The position numbers and the translations under genes were made by a program. The notes beneath the pieces are model-generated. The model was not told where the DNA came from, did not search any database, and saw only the letters and a list, made by a program, of their open reading frames with translations. This document shows, piece by piece, positions 23,871-37,010 of a DNA stretch of 64,000 bases (positions within the stretch are counted from its first letter, which is position 1; the number at the start of each line of letters is the position of its first letter). Source of the DNA: Sisyra terminalis (taxonomy: Eukaryota; Arthropoda; Insecta; Neuroptera; Sisyridae); contig OY292279.1 in NCBI GenBank assembly GCA_958496175.1, positions 22,134,001 to 22,198,000 of the forward strand, read 5' to 3'.

Positions 23871-24634
23871 AATTAAAGTAAAAATACTATGTGGTTCTTA
23901 AATTTATGCGTTGTTATCGAGAGTTAGCAGGTGCGTCAAAATTCAGCACGATTTAGTGCTAGGAGGTATATGAAAAATATCATTATAAGATCCGTACCTT
24001 ACAAACAAACAACAAAGTGACCTAATAGAAACGAGGTAACAGATTCTGCAACGTAAAGAAATATTTCAATGACTTGTGTAGAACCCGTTAGGCTCAATCC
24101 TAACGGAAATTGTTACGGACAGAGATAAGTTGCTTTTACTATAACGTAATGCAAATTTACTGGGAAGAGTGAGTGAGATCTGTTGAGCTAAATAGCTCAA
24201 ATATAATGGAAATTTTAATATGCATGGAATGGATGCGGATAGAGTGAGAAAGACATTTCTCTGCACCAACGAAAACGTCTCACCGATTAGCAATCTTCTA
24301 TAACATTTATTATGGAATGAATGGGTGGATGTAGTGAAAAACCGATTATAGAAGTTTTAACTTATTTTTACTATGTTTGACCTTCTATCTCTTCAACATT
24401 AAGTCTATATTGCTTTTGTAAGAAAAAATAATGAAAACGTAATCATCGACCCACAAAATGCTTTTACGTGTTTCAGAAAAAACCTCTGATCATTTCATGA
24501 AAACTTTTGCTATTGCTTCGAAGTCATACATACCTAAATGAAAACAGCTACAAACTTTTGGATTGAAAATTTCCCCTCACTTCATACATGAATACTTATA
24601 ACGATTTTTTTTTTTGCTTAAGAAGTCAAGAAAC

Positions 24635-24873
24635 CAGTGGCGTGCCACATGGTGTGGCGTGAAACTTCATCGCCTGGAGCCAACCAGAAATTTGCCGCTC
24701 CCCTGAAAATTGGTAACAAGTTAAATATCTTTAAATTCTTTACTCATTTAAAATTTAACTCATCATGTTTCTCAATATAAAATTTTTGTGGAATTACCAA
24801 TATCAATATACCGCCCCATTTTCCTGTGCCGTCCGAGGCCGAGACCTCCTGCACCCTCCACGCTACGCTACTT
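24635..24873. mobile_element. hAT-type MITE with CAGTGGCGT ends, 239 bp
   Basis: The left end is CAGTGGCGTG; the right end reversed is AAGTAGCGTAGCGTGGAG. Flanks CAAGAAAC and CTAGAATC agree at 6 of 8 positions. GC-rich interior shares AACCAGAAATTTGCC with the 31 kb copy (GACCGGAAATTCGTC). Confidence 0.65.
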
Positions 24874-24879
24874 CTAGAA

Positions 24880-26490
24880 TCCTACTTAGCGAATATTTAA
24901 CAAAAAATTGATCGTAAAAATTGCCAATAGTATTGGCGCATAACATTTCGAAATTGCGTCGTAAAAATGCTTCGCAATAAAATTCTATGACTTATTCCTG
25001 AAGTGCAAAAAATAAAAGATCAAAAAACACCTGCTGATGATACTTTAAACAGACACAAAAGTGTTTATAATTTTTTAATAAAAGCACATTCAGTTTGAGT
25101 TTTGGCACGGGTTGATAGGTTTAAATCAATAATGACCAAATATACCAAAGGGATTAAGTGATATTTGCAGAGAATGTCCACATTGTCCTGATAACCAATG
25201 GAACACATTGTGTGTCCCCTTGCTGAGATAGATTTACATTTAATGAACACCCAATTGAGCTGTAAAAGTAACGATAAATTGATTAACCACATATGTTCGT
25301 TCCTTAAATTGTCAGTGAATATAAATAGTAATAGTATAGTGAATATAAATTTCTTATCATTCATTTATCCGTTACTTTTGAATATTATAATAAGATATCG
25401 CATTTTTAAATCAATCTCCTATCACCTATTACTATCACCATTTTTAAATCTGAAAAAATAGTAATATATGTTCAATGAAATGAACAACATACCAAAGAAG
25501 ATTTCTTTGGTATCAAAGTATTTCTTAACAACTCGTAATTTATTATATATCATACGACGTCTTAAAGACTTTGGTTCACTCCAAACTACAGTTACCAAAA
25601 TAAAATTCGTACATTAAAATACATCCAAATAGCTACATTATACCAATTTAGAAAGGTGGGATACCTTAACTATCAGCTGAAGTGTTAAATGATACCAAAA
25701 AAATAAAAAAAAAACAAATATTCGATTTACAACCGTACTAAAGAGTGCAAAACTTAGTACTTAAGAGTACTAAAGAGTTCTAAAAGAACATTCCCAGTAA
25801 GCATTCAGTCTTTAACTATTAGCGGCCTTAAAAGTGAATTAGCCAAAAAAGCAATATAATTTCTAGGGATACAGTCAAAAATAAAAATGAAATGATCTTA
25901 GAAATATCTTTGTATGTCTAAAAACTCATAAATAAGATAGATTTTATGAATTTTGTTATGCACATGAGTTTTAATATGTTCAATGCTCTTATAGTTAGGT
26001 ATGAATCACAATAAGTAAAATGAAACGTTTATTTAAAAGCGCACTTAGTTTGTTATAATCAAACATAAGTATGTGTACTTAATTGTATTCATATTAATAA
26101 TTAAAATTTGGTAATATTACCGATTTCAATTAATTTTCGCAAACAATTTTAGGAGGTACGAGGTTCACTGAATCTTCTAGTTTTAGATATTAGAGAATTT
26201 AGGGCATTGGGTAAAGTTTAAGTAGCATTACATTTAGTCTAACAAACATCCGTAACCAACTTCCAAAAAAAAAAAATATCTCTCTTATGCTACACCTTAA
26301 GAAGTATCACTTCAAAAATTTTGGAGACTTGACAACTTGACATCACTCGCATCCCTTGTGTTTTATATAACAAACCTAGAATACTTTACTTGTACCTAAG
26401 AGGCAATGTAAAATTTGATAGATATATCCCACAATTTATAAATTAAAAATTAGTAATAAATTATTGATGAAATAGATAACTGTGAGAAAA
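24880..26490. other. AT-rich spacer, no gene recognised
   Basis: Overlapping short open frames on both strands around 25065-25461 have no recognisable content. AAGAAGTATCACTTC near 26300 is a lone F1-like terminus. Confidence 0.45.
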
Positions 26491-26496
26491 TTAAAC

Positions 26497-27517
26497 GGCT
26501 CAAGTGTTTTTTAGCACGCCCACAATCTGACAACGTTGCATTTTAGACTTTGTTTTTAATTTAACTCGCGATTAAATCAATCCATAATGAAAATTTAGCC
26601 ACAAAAGAGAGAATTGGGATTTTGAAAAAAAAAAATTATTGATTTTTTTCATGTATTTTAAAACTTTATTATTAATAATATTGATATTTAATGCAAAAAA
26701 CTTAAAAAAAATTTTTTTTCAATTAATTGTAAACGATTAAAAATTGATAAAATTTAAAAAAAAATCACGTGACTATAAACGCGCCATGAATGGTCACCAT
26801 AGTTGTGACGTAATAATGTTATAGCTATTTAATAACAATACAGCGTTTACAGCTATTACACGTGACTAGACAATAATATTGAAAATTTATTGCTAAAAAA
26901 CGAGTCGTTAGTTGATTCCAATTAGCTATGTGTGATAAATGATTTATAAAGGCAAAGTCTGATAATATTCCTGCACTGCTTGAAACCATTTATTTCGACG
27001 TTTGCCATCTTGGGGAACATTTAAAAACATTTTGTTAGGAGTTGTTTTTGTAGTATTCGTTCATAATGGTACAAAACAAGAACGATAACTTTTAAGGTTC
27101 GACATGCTCAATATAAATTTCAATATTTAACTATAACAACAGAATTAAATCAATCAAAACACTGTACTTATTATTTCTGTATCAACTGCAATAATTGACA
27201 ACTAACATTAGGACGTCACACGCGCTCGTGTTTGTTCGGGAGCTGTCGGCGTGTTTTCGGTACTAGATTCAAAAAATTCAAAAATTAATTTTTATTTTGA
27301 AATAACTTTTAAATTATTGCGAAAATAAAAAAATAAAAAATAGTTTTGCTATAAAACTTATATATGATCTTTCCATTTATCACAAAAAAAAAAAAAAATT
27401 CACAAACCCAATTATACCATATTAGGATTGAATTAACAAAAATATCGCGAATTAAATTAAAAATAGTCAAAAATGCAACGTTGTCAGATTGTAGGTGTGC
27501 TAAAGTACACTTGAGCC
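26497..27517 (+). mobile_element. hAT-type non-autonomous element, 1.0 kb
   Basis: Termini GGCTCAAGTG and CACTTGAGCC, with longer inverted similarity through CACAATCTGACAACGTTGCA. Flanked by AATTAAAC and AATAAAAC (7 of 8 bases alike), the target length of hAT elements. No transposase is seen. Internal segment 26700-26830 resembles 5330-5480 near the first F1 copies. Confidence 0.7.
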
Positions 27518-27525
27518 AATAAAAC

Positions 27526-29400
27526 TATACCTTTACATGACCAACGAAACTTAGTAAATTTTCCTTATTTTATAATTCAAATTGCTAAAAAAATGTTCTC
27601 TTATTAAAACGATAAATATGTATGAGATATTTTACAGGATCTCATTTAGAAATAGTATCAAAAAATGTAATTTAAAATTTTTGTAAACAAAACATAAAAT
27701 TTAATGTTTTTTAATTTATTAAATTTGAAATATTAATATTTGTTAACAATTTGGTGCAAATTATGAATAAACGACGCGTTAATTTTATACGACTGATCAC
27801 ATTTTTATCACTTAAGAAAGTATCCAAAACGTTTCCTTTGGGACGAATGCAAAATGAGATTTCCGCATCATCTTCTTATCGCAATGAATTTTCATGAGCT
27901 GTTTTAGTAAATACAATTTAAAAACATAACTTCCTACCCTCGTTTCGTTAATGGGGGATAGGCGAAAGATAAAAAAATCACGCATTCCCATCTTGTCTCC
28001 GTCTGACACATCCGCACGCACGTTTTGCCACACGCTTTATCTCATTGGAACGATATGAACGTTTTCCACTTTTCCCTAGCATAAAAGAAAATGAAGCCAG
28101 CAAAAAGAAAATTTCTTGTTTGTTTAAGCTTTAAATATCCGTTATTTGTATGTTGTGTGTGAAAATTTTACAAAGTTAGGACGGTAAACAAGTTACGTCT
28201 GAAATAACCCATCCCGTTTTCCAGTATGTCCGCAAAACTAATTTAAAATCGATCCTAAATAAACATTCCACCGACAACGGTTGACGTCAACTGAAACGTA
28301 TTTACGAATTCGCTGTGATGTAATCTCACCCTTTCCCAATGCAACCTCAAACGGGGAAGAAGTCAACGGAAAAGTCCCGATTTGTTTAAGTAACAAGATA
28401 CCGACATAGTTTTTGCAAGAAATTAATTCGTGTTTCCTTACCAATACCTTCTCTTTGAAATGGTTGAATTAAACTGGAAAGTTTATTCTTACTTTCTAAC
28501 AAAATCAAACAAAAAAAATAAATATTTAAAGCTTACGTAAACTGTTGAAAAAACTTCTATCATTTCAAATTACTGAAATATTTTTCATTAATACTATTGT
28601 CTTAATTCTTAGTAAAATGTTAAATTTTATTTGGCCTTACCTACAATAATTATAAAGTGAGTAAATTTACCCCTATTTAAATACATAAACTTAATAGACT
28701 AAGACTGTAAACACATTCAACTCTATCAAAAGTCATTAATTTTAAGCACCAAGTCAACTCAAATTTTCGATGTATCTTCTTTATGCGTACACTGTAAATT
28801 TTATGATCCATTTAGTTAAATATTGTCACACTTTAATGGTCTCTTTTCAATTTAAGTTCGTAGACTAAAAATTATATACGCTTAATAACCCACTAAAAAT
28901 TGAATATAACCATTCTTTTCATTGTAAAATTTGGATTACATAAATTATCACTTTCTTAATTTTGTGATTTAATGACAATTATTTACTTAATTTAATGAGC
29001 ATACGATGATCGAAGTATAGAACAAACTTTATTTTATGAAGTTAATTGATATTTAACGTTATAACATGTTTAGGTGCAACACGAGAGGGAAAAATTAAAT
29101 AAATTACGGAAGTTTGTTACAGAAATTATTTTGCTGTTAAGTCATTCGCTGTTTAGTTCACTGAACAGTACATAAATCTGGATTTAACTAAAAACAATGT
29201 AACAGCGCATGTACCAAATTGGGTAACTACTGCTATCTGTAAATATGAACTTAGCTCTATGTTAGCTATGTGCTATTTAATACCAAAATTGTCAATTTGT
29301 TCTTCGTTTCCTTGTAATGAAAGAATCGTTCACCTAACCAAATTTTTTACTTAATAACTAAGTTAAAGTAGTAACAAAATATTTATAACCAATATTACAA
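27526..29400. other. spacer with two GC-richer blocks
   Basis: 27780-28100 and 28190-28450 are less AT-rich; minus-strand frames of 73 and 68 codons there resemble no known family. They could be non-coding conserved DNA. Confidence 0.4.
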
Positions 29401-29409
29401 TAGGCAAAG

Positions 29410-29583
29410 AGTCTTCTGGTGACCGAGTGGTTTAAATGACTACTCCCAAACTGGTAGGTGTTGGTTTCGAATCTTGTATGGATCAAATTTTCGATATTCC
29501 TCGATTTACGGATTATTTTTAACCCTAGATTCACTAAAGACTTAGGTTGTTTTAAAGCGACGATATATACTAATTAAAAATAT
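29410..29583 (+). repeat. tRNA-derived SINE, full length
   Basis: Starts TCTGGTGACCGAGTGG (box A), has GGTTTCGAATC box B, the body with CTCGATTTACGG and TAGATTCACTAAAGAC, and ends in an AATTAAAAATA tail. Confidence 0.8.
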
Positions 29584-29594
29584 AAACGAAAAAT

Positions 29595-29920
29595 GTTGGT
29601 GTTTATATCTGAAAAGACTGAGAACAATGAATGTAAACACATACGTAAGAGTGAAAATCAATTATAATAATTTGGTTCAAATTTGAACTTACCAAATGTT
29701 GTCATTTGTTTCAACTGTTATTTTAATTTCACTCAGTTGTCAACTTTTGACATTTGTGTCACTGTTCGCTGTAAATATTTCACGTATAACTATGTATTTC
29801 ACCATTATAAAGGTGGAAATTCTGTTCAGAACTCTGGTTATAAAATTAGAACAGGGAAAACTTATTTCCAGGAAAAACTAGATTTCAACAAAAAGTTATT
29901 ACTTGAATAACTTCTAAGGG
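29595..29920 (+). repeat. F1-related fragment
   Basis: GAGAACAATGAATGTAAACAC, TGTTGTCATTTGTTTCAACTG and AATATTTCACG align with the F1 centre. It lies directly downstream of the SINE at 29410-29583. Confidence 0.5.
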
Positions 29921-31221
29921 GCGTTCAAAAGTACATACTTGTTTTTTACCTCGCTTATTTTAGGGAACTTTGCTGTTACTTTATTTGTAAGGTGTAGTAC
30001 TTTTAATATAATTTTTCACCTACTTCCAAACACTATATTGGGCTGAATTTTGGCACACTTGCTAATTCTCAATGACAACGCATGAATCTGATGAAAATTT
30101 AATAACCAATTCCTTCCTTAACCACTTATTGTTTAAAATTGTTATCGTTCTTAGTAAGTCCAAGTTGGAGTTCTGAAAACTATTGATTCTGAAAAAAAAA
30201 ATTTTTTTTTAATGAACATCAAATCCATTTGGATAAATTTGGAATATATTTTAGTGGCAACTTTGCGTTACTACTCTATGCAATAAAAAAACTCAACAAT
30301 ACCGAATTTATATTGCTTCGGGTATTTGTCTAACCATTTCAATATAAATTTCTGAATAATCAATGTTTTTAATTTTTTATGAGCTAACAAGGTTCACTAT
30401 AATCATAAAGTGGCACTTGATTGCCAATAGGTACAGAAACAATATTACTTTTCCTTTTTCTTAAAAGAGACTGTTATACACTAGGATAAATTCAGGATAA
30501 GCTTCATACTTTACTTTGTAATTTAATTGTTAAATACATAGATACTTAAATTTCATATTTGAATCTAAGAAATATGACTTTTCATTTACAACATTTTTTT
30601 ATCAATTTTACTATAGAATGAGGATCATTTGTGTCAATTTAACTTTTGTCAACCTCTTTTGAAGAGGAGAAATGCCTATTATGTGAGATTAAAAATACAT
30701 CATAAAATTGGTTCAAAGAATCAACGTCTGCTTCGGGAGTAAAAGATTTTATTTCGAAATGAATTGTATGTTGAAGAGATGGTTTTTAGATATACTTTCA
30801 AAACTTTGTTTTACAAATCACCTATCAATAAGTGTTAACAAAATTGTAATTTAAAAGCACAGTGATCAAATTACAAGCTTTGTTTCCTTTGACATCAGCG
30901 TGCAACCACGGAGTTAATGAGATTTAAAATAAGGACAAAAAGTTTTTCTACTTTGATATCTCGTACGAAGAGTAAGTATCCTATTTCCAAAATATTTCCG
31001 AGTAACAAGACACTTTAAAGCAGAGAAAAAAAAAACACAAAAATCAATGTTTTATTCAAGAAAAAAGCTTTATAAGCGTTTGAATATTTTTTCAGGTTCT
31101 GGAGTTTTGAATTATTCTGTTTATGTAAAAGTATTATATTTTTGACACGTTTAGGTTATACTGAAGATTTTCTCGACAATATTTTCTTAAATTTATTTTG
31201 TTATAAATCGTCTGTAAAACT

Positions 31222-31450
31222 CAGTGGCGTAGTGTGCGTTTTCCTCACCCGGGGACGACCGGAAATTCGTCACCCCCCATTTTCATCATTAGTCAAGAAA
31301 CTTGATAAGAAGTCAGGTATGTTTAAATTTTTAATTATTTAAAAATATTTCTCCGTGTTTTTCACAATGCAAAATCTTTTATGGAATTAACAATGTCAAT
31401 TTGCCGTCTGGGGCCATGGCCCCTTCGACGCCCATCACGCTACGCCATTG
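31222..31450. mobile_element. hAT-type MITE with CAGTGGCGT ends, 229 bp
   Basis: CAGTGGCGTAGTGTG at the left; the right end reversed is CAATGGCGTAGCGTG. Flanks GTAAAACT and GTAAAATT (7 of 8) are the target duplication. Interior is markedly GC-rich against the AT-rich background. Confidence 0.75.
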
Positions 31451-32280
31451 GTAAAATTTGTGAAAATCCTTTATAGATTTCCGCTTAAGAGACTTTAAGG
31501 TATACCAATTGATGCTAATCCTTACGTTATTAGTTAAAAGAGCTTAAAAATATTACCATCAAATATTCAATTTAAATGCTTAAAGATTTAAACATAAGTG
31601 ACACATTTTAAAGATCAAAACTTGCTAATCGCCGTATGTAGGATTAAAACATTATTATTGATGAATATTGAAGCCATATGTTACAAAGAGATTCCAACAA
31701 AAACTATGGAAGAGATTTTTCTAAAGGAAATATTAATTTTAGTTTTAAATTATTCTATGAGAAACAAAGCTTCCATAAAAAGTTCAATTTGTTGTTAAAC
31801 TATAAATATAGTAATTACACCACCGAAGAAAAAGGTAAGGATAAAAGTCCCATGATCGTAATTATCAGTGTAACAGTGATAGGATTCCAGGAATATTTTC
31901 ATCTATTATTTTAAATGCGTAAAGGGGAAAGGAAGCGATAGGATAAAAATGATTTATAGAATCCGAAACAGTATTAAGCTACTACACGAGAACCAAAATC
32001 ATTAAAAGTTGTTATATGTATCAATTAACAAAATCACATACTATGTGAACTAGAAGACCGACAAATTAACAAAAGAAATATGTTTGAGCTGTCATTCTAT
32101 ATTTGAAGAAAGATGTTTGAATAAGTTCTACGCATTTTATTATTCTTAAGTGAAAATACTAATATTTTCTCTATTCTCCAGATAAAAAATATACCTCAAA
32201 GATAAATTTCACTACTTAAATATGAAAACACCGGTCTTAAATTGGACGTCAAAATATCTGTTACAATAATTTAATTCCAG

Positions 32281-32450
32281 CCTACTGGTGGCCGAGTGGT
32301 TAAGGTGGCTGCTCCGAAACTGCTAGGTACTGAGTTTGATCCTTGTTTCGAGCAAACTTTTCAATTTTATTCGATACAATTTTTTTCTTTTAATCCTAGA
32401 GTGACTAAAAACCCTGGCAATTAACCAACGGTAAATAAAATTAAAAAAAA
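32281..32450 (+). repeat. tRNA-derived SINE, full length, well preserved head
   Basis: CTGGTGGCCGAGTGGTTAAG gives an intact box A. Box B is GAGTTTGATCC. The body ends in GGTAAATAAAATTAAAAAA. Confidence 0.8.
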
Positions 32451-33479
32451 CATCTTTCTTTTTTCAACATATTTTAATCAATTAGTTGTAAGTTTCATTT
32501 CTGTAATGTTAACTAAGTTGCTAACCAGAAAATTTTACGATAAAAGTTGTTAACAAAGCAAACTTTTCCATAATAGAGCGTAACACAATAGAAGTATTCG
32601 CATCAACTTACATCAACATCTAACAATAGTTTTTAAACAATGCTCACATAACCATCGTACCACCAAAAGCAGAGATTCACAAAGATTTGATAATATTTAG
32701 CTTTAAAATTTGTGCATCACAAAAGCGTAGACATAATTAGAAGAAATAAATTTTACTCTATCATGAAATCTTAATAACCATTTCATTGAATTGTACAATA
32801 TTTATTTAAAAATTATCAAAAAGTGTAGCTATTCAAAATTTTATTGAAAAATTTATATAAAAAATTACTATTATCTTTTTAATAATAAGATCAGAGCTTT
32901 GGCAGCTTTAAAGCGGTGGTTAATAACAAAAATGTGTACCTACGAGTAAAATGAATGGTGTTTTTCGGTATGATAATTATGATAGGAATAATCTATCAAA
33001 TTAGCAGTGAACATTCAATTTCAGAAAGCATTTTTATTATTCATAATGGTATGCTATTTCTTCATGAGAAATCCACGTCATAACATAGTTTTAAAGTTCT
33101 TGAAATTTCGTTTGAGAACTAGTCTTCAAATTGAGAGCAGAAAATTAAGTCTTTATAATCGACATAATCGTCGACAAAGCAGAGCAAATAATTTGTCATA
33201 CTATTATAAACTTTGCACCACATTTATCTCTCCTGATGCTAATCCAACTAAACGTTAAAGAAATGCTTGTTTTAAGGGAACAATAACCGCTTTAAGTCGA
33301 ATTATAAATAAAAATGCAGAGTTATCAATAAGAAATCGTTCGCAATAACTTAGTCTTTTTTTCCCCACAACATAAACAATTTTGCACTAAAATTTCACCT
33401 TATGTCCATATAAGATCTAGCTGATGTATTATTATGAAATTTGGTCTAAAAAAATTGGACAAAGATTCATTTTTATCAA

Positions 33480-33830
33480 AAAATTGTGTTAAGTAATAAA
33501 GCTTACTTTTGGATGAGTGATTTTGCTAGCAAACAAAAATGCAGATTTAGGAGGAAGACAAATTCAGAAAAGCTATTGAAAATACCACTACATCCAGAAG
33601 AAATCACGGCTTGGTGTAAATTTAATACTAGCAGTACTGGTCCTAATTTTTCAAAAAAAAAAAAATGAAAATATAATGGAGTCAACGACATCTAGGTGTT
33701 ACAATCGTTGGAACACGTTATCAAACCATAATCAAAGATTTTTTGTCAGAAAATATGAAAACGTTAATCCGAACGAAATGTGGTTTCAATAAGATGGAGC
33801 TACAGTCCGCTTTGCACTTTAATTTATCGT
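33480..33830 (+). pseudogene. second decayed Tc1/mariner-superfamily transposase fragment
   Basis: KAYFWMSDFASKQKCRF (about 33501-33551) and PLHPEEITAWC (33592-33624) match the block after the first catalytic Asp of the same transposase group as the copy near 9.9 kb. About 170 nt later WFQ-stop-DGAT (33781-33804) is the second Asp block. The first catalytic Asp is replaced (SNKAYF where SDEAHF is expected) and there is an in-frame stop, so it is dead. Confidence 0.7.
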
Positions 33831-33879
33831 TTATTAATATTTAATCTATTTATTTCCGAGTCTAAATTAATAAATTAAT

Positions 33880-34165
33880 GAATAATATTATAGGTCCAAT
33901 GACTCAATTTTTTCTTTATTACGACACGTTTCAACAGTTTTGGACTGTCATCATCAGATAATGATTATTTTCTCAATTGTAAACAATTTTTCATATAGGT
34001 TGTTTTTTTTATATTAAAAAATTTATAAAAAAAGCAAACAACGTTTATGAAATTTGTTTACAACTGACAAAATAATCATAACCTGATGATGAGAACCCAA
34101 AACTGTTAAAACGCGTCGTAATAAAGAATAAATTGAGTCATAAGACATATATTATTATTCATTAA
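33880..34165. repeat. palindromic repeat with hammerhead-like core in each arm
   Basis: ATTATAGGTCCAATGACTCA ... at the left is mirrored by TGAGTCATAAGACATATATT at the right. Each arm holds CTGATGAT plus a hairpin plus (G)AAAACG; the left arm on the minus strand (33916-33961) is intact. Confidence 0.75.
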
Positions 34166-34169
34166 TTTA

Positions 34170-35900
34170 ATTTATCGGTTTGTAATAATCAAAATTTAAT
34201 AATAATTGACTTTTTTTCGAATTGGATTAGTTAACTAACCTCTTAATTCATATGATTTACCATCACTCGATTATTTTCTGTGTGAATATGCTAATTCAAT
34301 AGAATACGATAGAAATTTTGCAACAATCAACGACCCAAAAATTAATATGAAACGGGTTATAATAAAAATAAACCCAAATTTGCTTAAATGGGTCGTCCAA
34401 AATTGTTTTTTTTAACTTTTTTAAAGTCTTTAACTTATTGCCGAATTGGCTTTCCAGTTTGGCTAATTTGTAGAAGCTAACCTTAGTCAGATTCACTTGT
34501 CACCTGTTGGGGATTCCATCCCGCGATGGTCCCTACTCACTTGTATATTATTTGTTTTATATATTTTTATTTATTTCTTTGTCTTTTTTTTACACATATA
34601 TTTGTCTTATTTCCAAAATTGTACTGACAGATTATAATTTTTCAAAAACTGCTGAGGTTCACATATCCCAAAATAGGAAAATTATATGAATAAAATTTGT
34701 TACTTTACATTTTTATTTTTACTTTAAAGCTCTTTCCTTCCTAAAATTAATTTTTACATGTGCATTCTCAATAGAGGTCAGTAAAAATAAGGCTAATTGT
34801 ATGCATAGAACAACTAATTTGAAATAATTTTTAGTCAAAATTTAACTCGTTTAAATGAATAAATGCTAAGAATTAGTTATGTAGCTGTTTAATTTCTCAC
34901 ATTTCCAAGGCACTTCTTCCATTATGATCACCTACTCTTTCCAGAGCTACGTATTTTTGAATGGCCCGTTAAAATAAAAGTGGAACACTATTTCATCTAT
35001 ATCGATCTGTTTTAATCAAACTATTTCTTTGAAGTATAACTAATATAAAAAAAGATAGAAAAAATCTCAGTGTAAGCAAATTATCCCTCATAAAGTTTTT
35101 TTTAAAGCTTAATTCAATATAATACTGCCTTTAATTTTTCATAAATACATACATGAGTATTGTACTCACAAGAGCATAAGTTCAAAACAACTATATTTTT
35201 TTATTATTATTCAAATAAAGCTCTCGGAAAATTTCACACCATGTGCTTGTGCTGTTTGAATAGTTCGTGAGCTATTTCCTGACCTAGTCTCAGCTTTTAT
35301 AAATTTCTGAAGCTTTGTGTTTTGCGTGCTTTATTATATTCTTGCGTAAAAAGAAATCTTTTTCGCCCTTTTGTTGATTACGTTTGTTTAAGGTGTAATA
35401 AAAATGGCAAAAGCAGCTTTATGAAAATTTGGACAGCTTCAGATGTTTGTGGAAATAATTTAATAGTCCTCATATGGTACGTACCGCGTGCTCTATTGTG
35501 GTTTTAGTGGTTTGTTGTTCTCGTGTTTGTTAGGCATACGATTGCTTCACTTTGTAGACGGAAGCTTCGTGGTTATGCCGGCTGTCAACATTGCCTCTGA
35601 TTAGAAATGAATTAACCTATTTCCCAAACGTCCCTTAAACCTATTATTATTAAAGCCATAGCTTCATTAACAATTCCAGTTAATCAGTTATCACATGAAA
35701 TTGGTAATCGCTAGAATTTTCACTGAAAAAGTTAATTAGATTCATTTTAATGAATCTTCATGTTACCTACCCTTAAAAACTATGTATTTCTTTGCTTTTT
35801 TACCGTAAAAATTCACAATATTTACTGTTGTTGATAGTTATGATAACTTTTATTGCTAACAATCAAAAATGCAATCTTAAGTGAATTAATCAATAATATT
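34170..35900. other. spacer, no gene recognised
   Basis: 35220-35640 is less AT-rich, without a convincing open frame or terminal repeats. Confidence 0.45.
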
Positions 35901-35904
35901 CGTT

Positions 35905-36680
35905 ATACTGGTGACACGGTCATCTTGTGCGATAGTATCCAGAGCTTTCGAAAACTACTGGATTGTGTAAATACGATGGGATGTTAAGTGGATCATAATT
36001 AATGTCGCCAAGATCAAATTTATGATACCAACCACTTCCCAAGGCTTCTGTACAAATAGATAAACAAAGCATTGAGAAAGTCACCCAATTCAAATCTCTG
36101 GGAAACATCACCACAGAGCAAATGAACCCAGATAAAGAGATTATGTGCAAAATCGAAAGAGCTACCATAACTTTTCTGTACATGAATCATTCTTCTGCAA
36201 CGATAATTTAAATCTAAGATTTCACCAAAGAATTATAAAATGTTTTATTTGTTTTGTGTTGGTATACAGAGCTGAAACCTGGACTCTTAATGTTGCTACG
36301 AATAGTCGTTTCGGAAACGAAACATGGATGGATAGAATAATGGTCCAAATACCTTGGATAACTATTCAGACCAACAAAGTAGTTTAAAGGTAAACAAATG
36401 CTGTTCGGGAATTATTTTCAATTACTAAGAATAGGAAAATATCATCGTTTGTTCTGAAATGTTCTGAGAAGTCGATACAAAATCATTTAGCTTATAATCA
36501 AGGGAAAAATTGAGGAGCAGAAGAATTGGAAGTGAGACGATGTCAATTGGTTAAGGAACATACCGATTAAACTCAGTGTCGAAAAATTATTTAGATAAGC
36601 CAAAACCCGCGAACAACTTGCCAATTTAATTGCTAACGTCAGGTAAACCTGATGTGATATTAAAAGAAAAAGAAGTCAAA
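35905..36680 (+). pseudogene. non-LTR retrotransposon reverse transcriptase, 3' truncated relic
   Basis: Starts at the polymerase active site: YTGDTVILCDS (35908 on) where YADDTV is expected, so the first active-site Asp is replaced by Gly. After a frame change INVAKIKFMI is readable, then IDKQSIEKVTQFKSLGNIT (36053-36109), KEIMCKIERAT, and NLRFHQRIIKCFICFVLVYRAETWTL (36202 on). The tail reads GKIEEQKNWKGDDVNWLRNI, LANLIANVR, and ends in a short A/G-rich run. This order is the C-terminal half of an RT open reading frame of the CR1/RTE-like kind common in insects. 5' truncation is the normal fate of such insertions. Confidence 0.75.
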
Positions 36681-36842
36681 CAATTTAATTTCATAATTTG
36701 CGACTCATAGGCAAAATTTAATAATAATTTAAATAACTTTGGGGAGGAAGAAGTATTAACTACACAAATATAGATCAAAACATTCAAAAATTTTGCGATT
36801 TTTTTGATATAATTATACTACAAAATCCCAAAGACCATCTAA

Positions 36843-37010
36843 TCTACTAGTGGCGGAGTGGTCAAGGTTACCGCTCCAAAAGTTCAAATTGGGTTCAAAT
36901 TTCTTAACGAGCAAATTTTCAGTATTTTTCAGTTTACGGATGTTTAAAAACCCTAGAATCACTAAAGACTTTAGAAGTTAAAAAGCGACGACAAATAGTT
37001 AAAAAAAACA
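36843..37010 (+). repeat. tRNA-derived SINE, full length
   Basis: Box A is GTGGCGGAGTGG (one change) and box B GGGTTCAAAT. The body carries CTAGAATCACTAAAGAC and the tail is AGTTAAAAAAAAC. Confidence 0.75.

Noticed and set aside
31678..31914. Open frame with an ATTTTAG acceptor and AAAG-GTAAGG donor
   Set aside because: The translation is Asn/Phe/Lys-rich like random AT-rich DNA, and no partner exon was found.
32281..32450. Apparent tRNA-Ser/Leu gene (box A and box B present)
   Set aside because: The acceptor and anticodon stems do not pair, and the same head is followed by a constant body in about a dozen copies, so these are SINEs.
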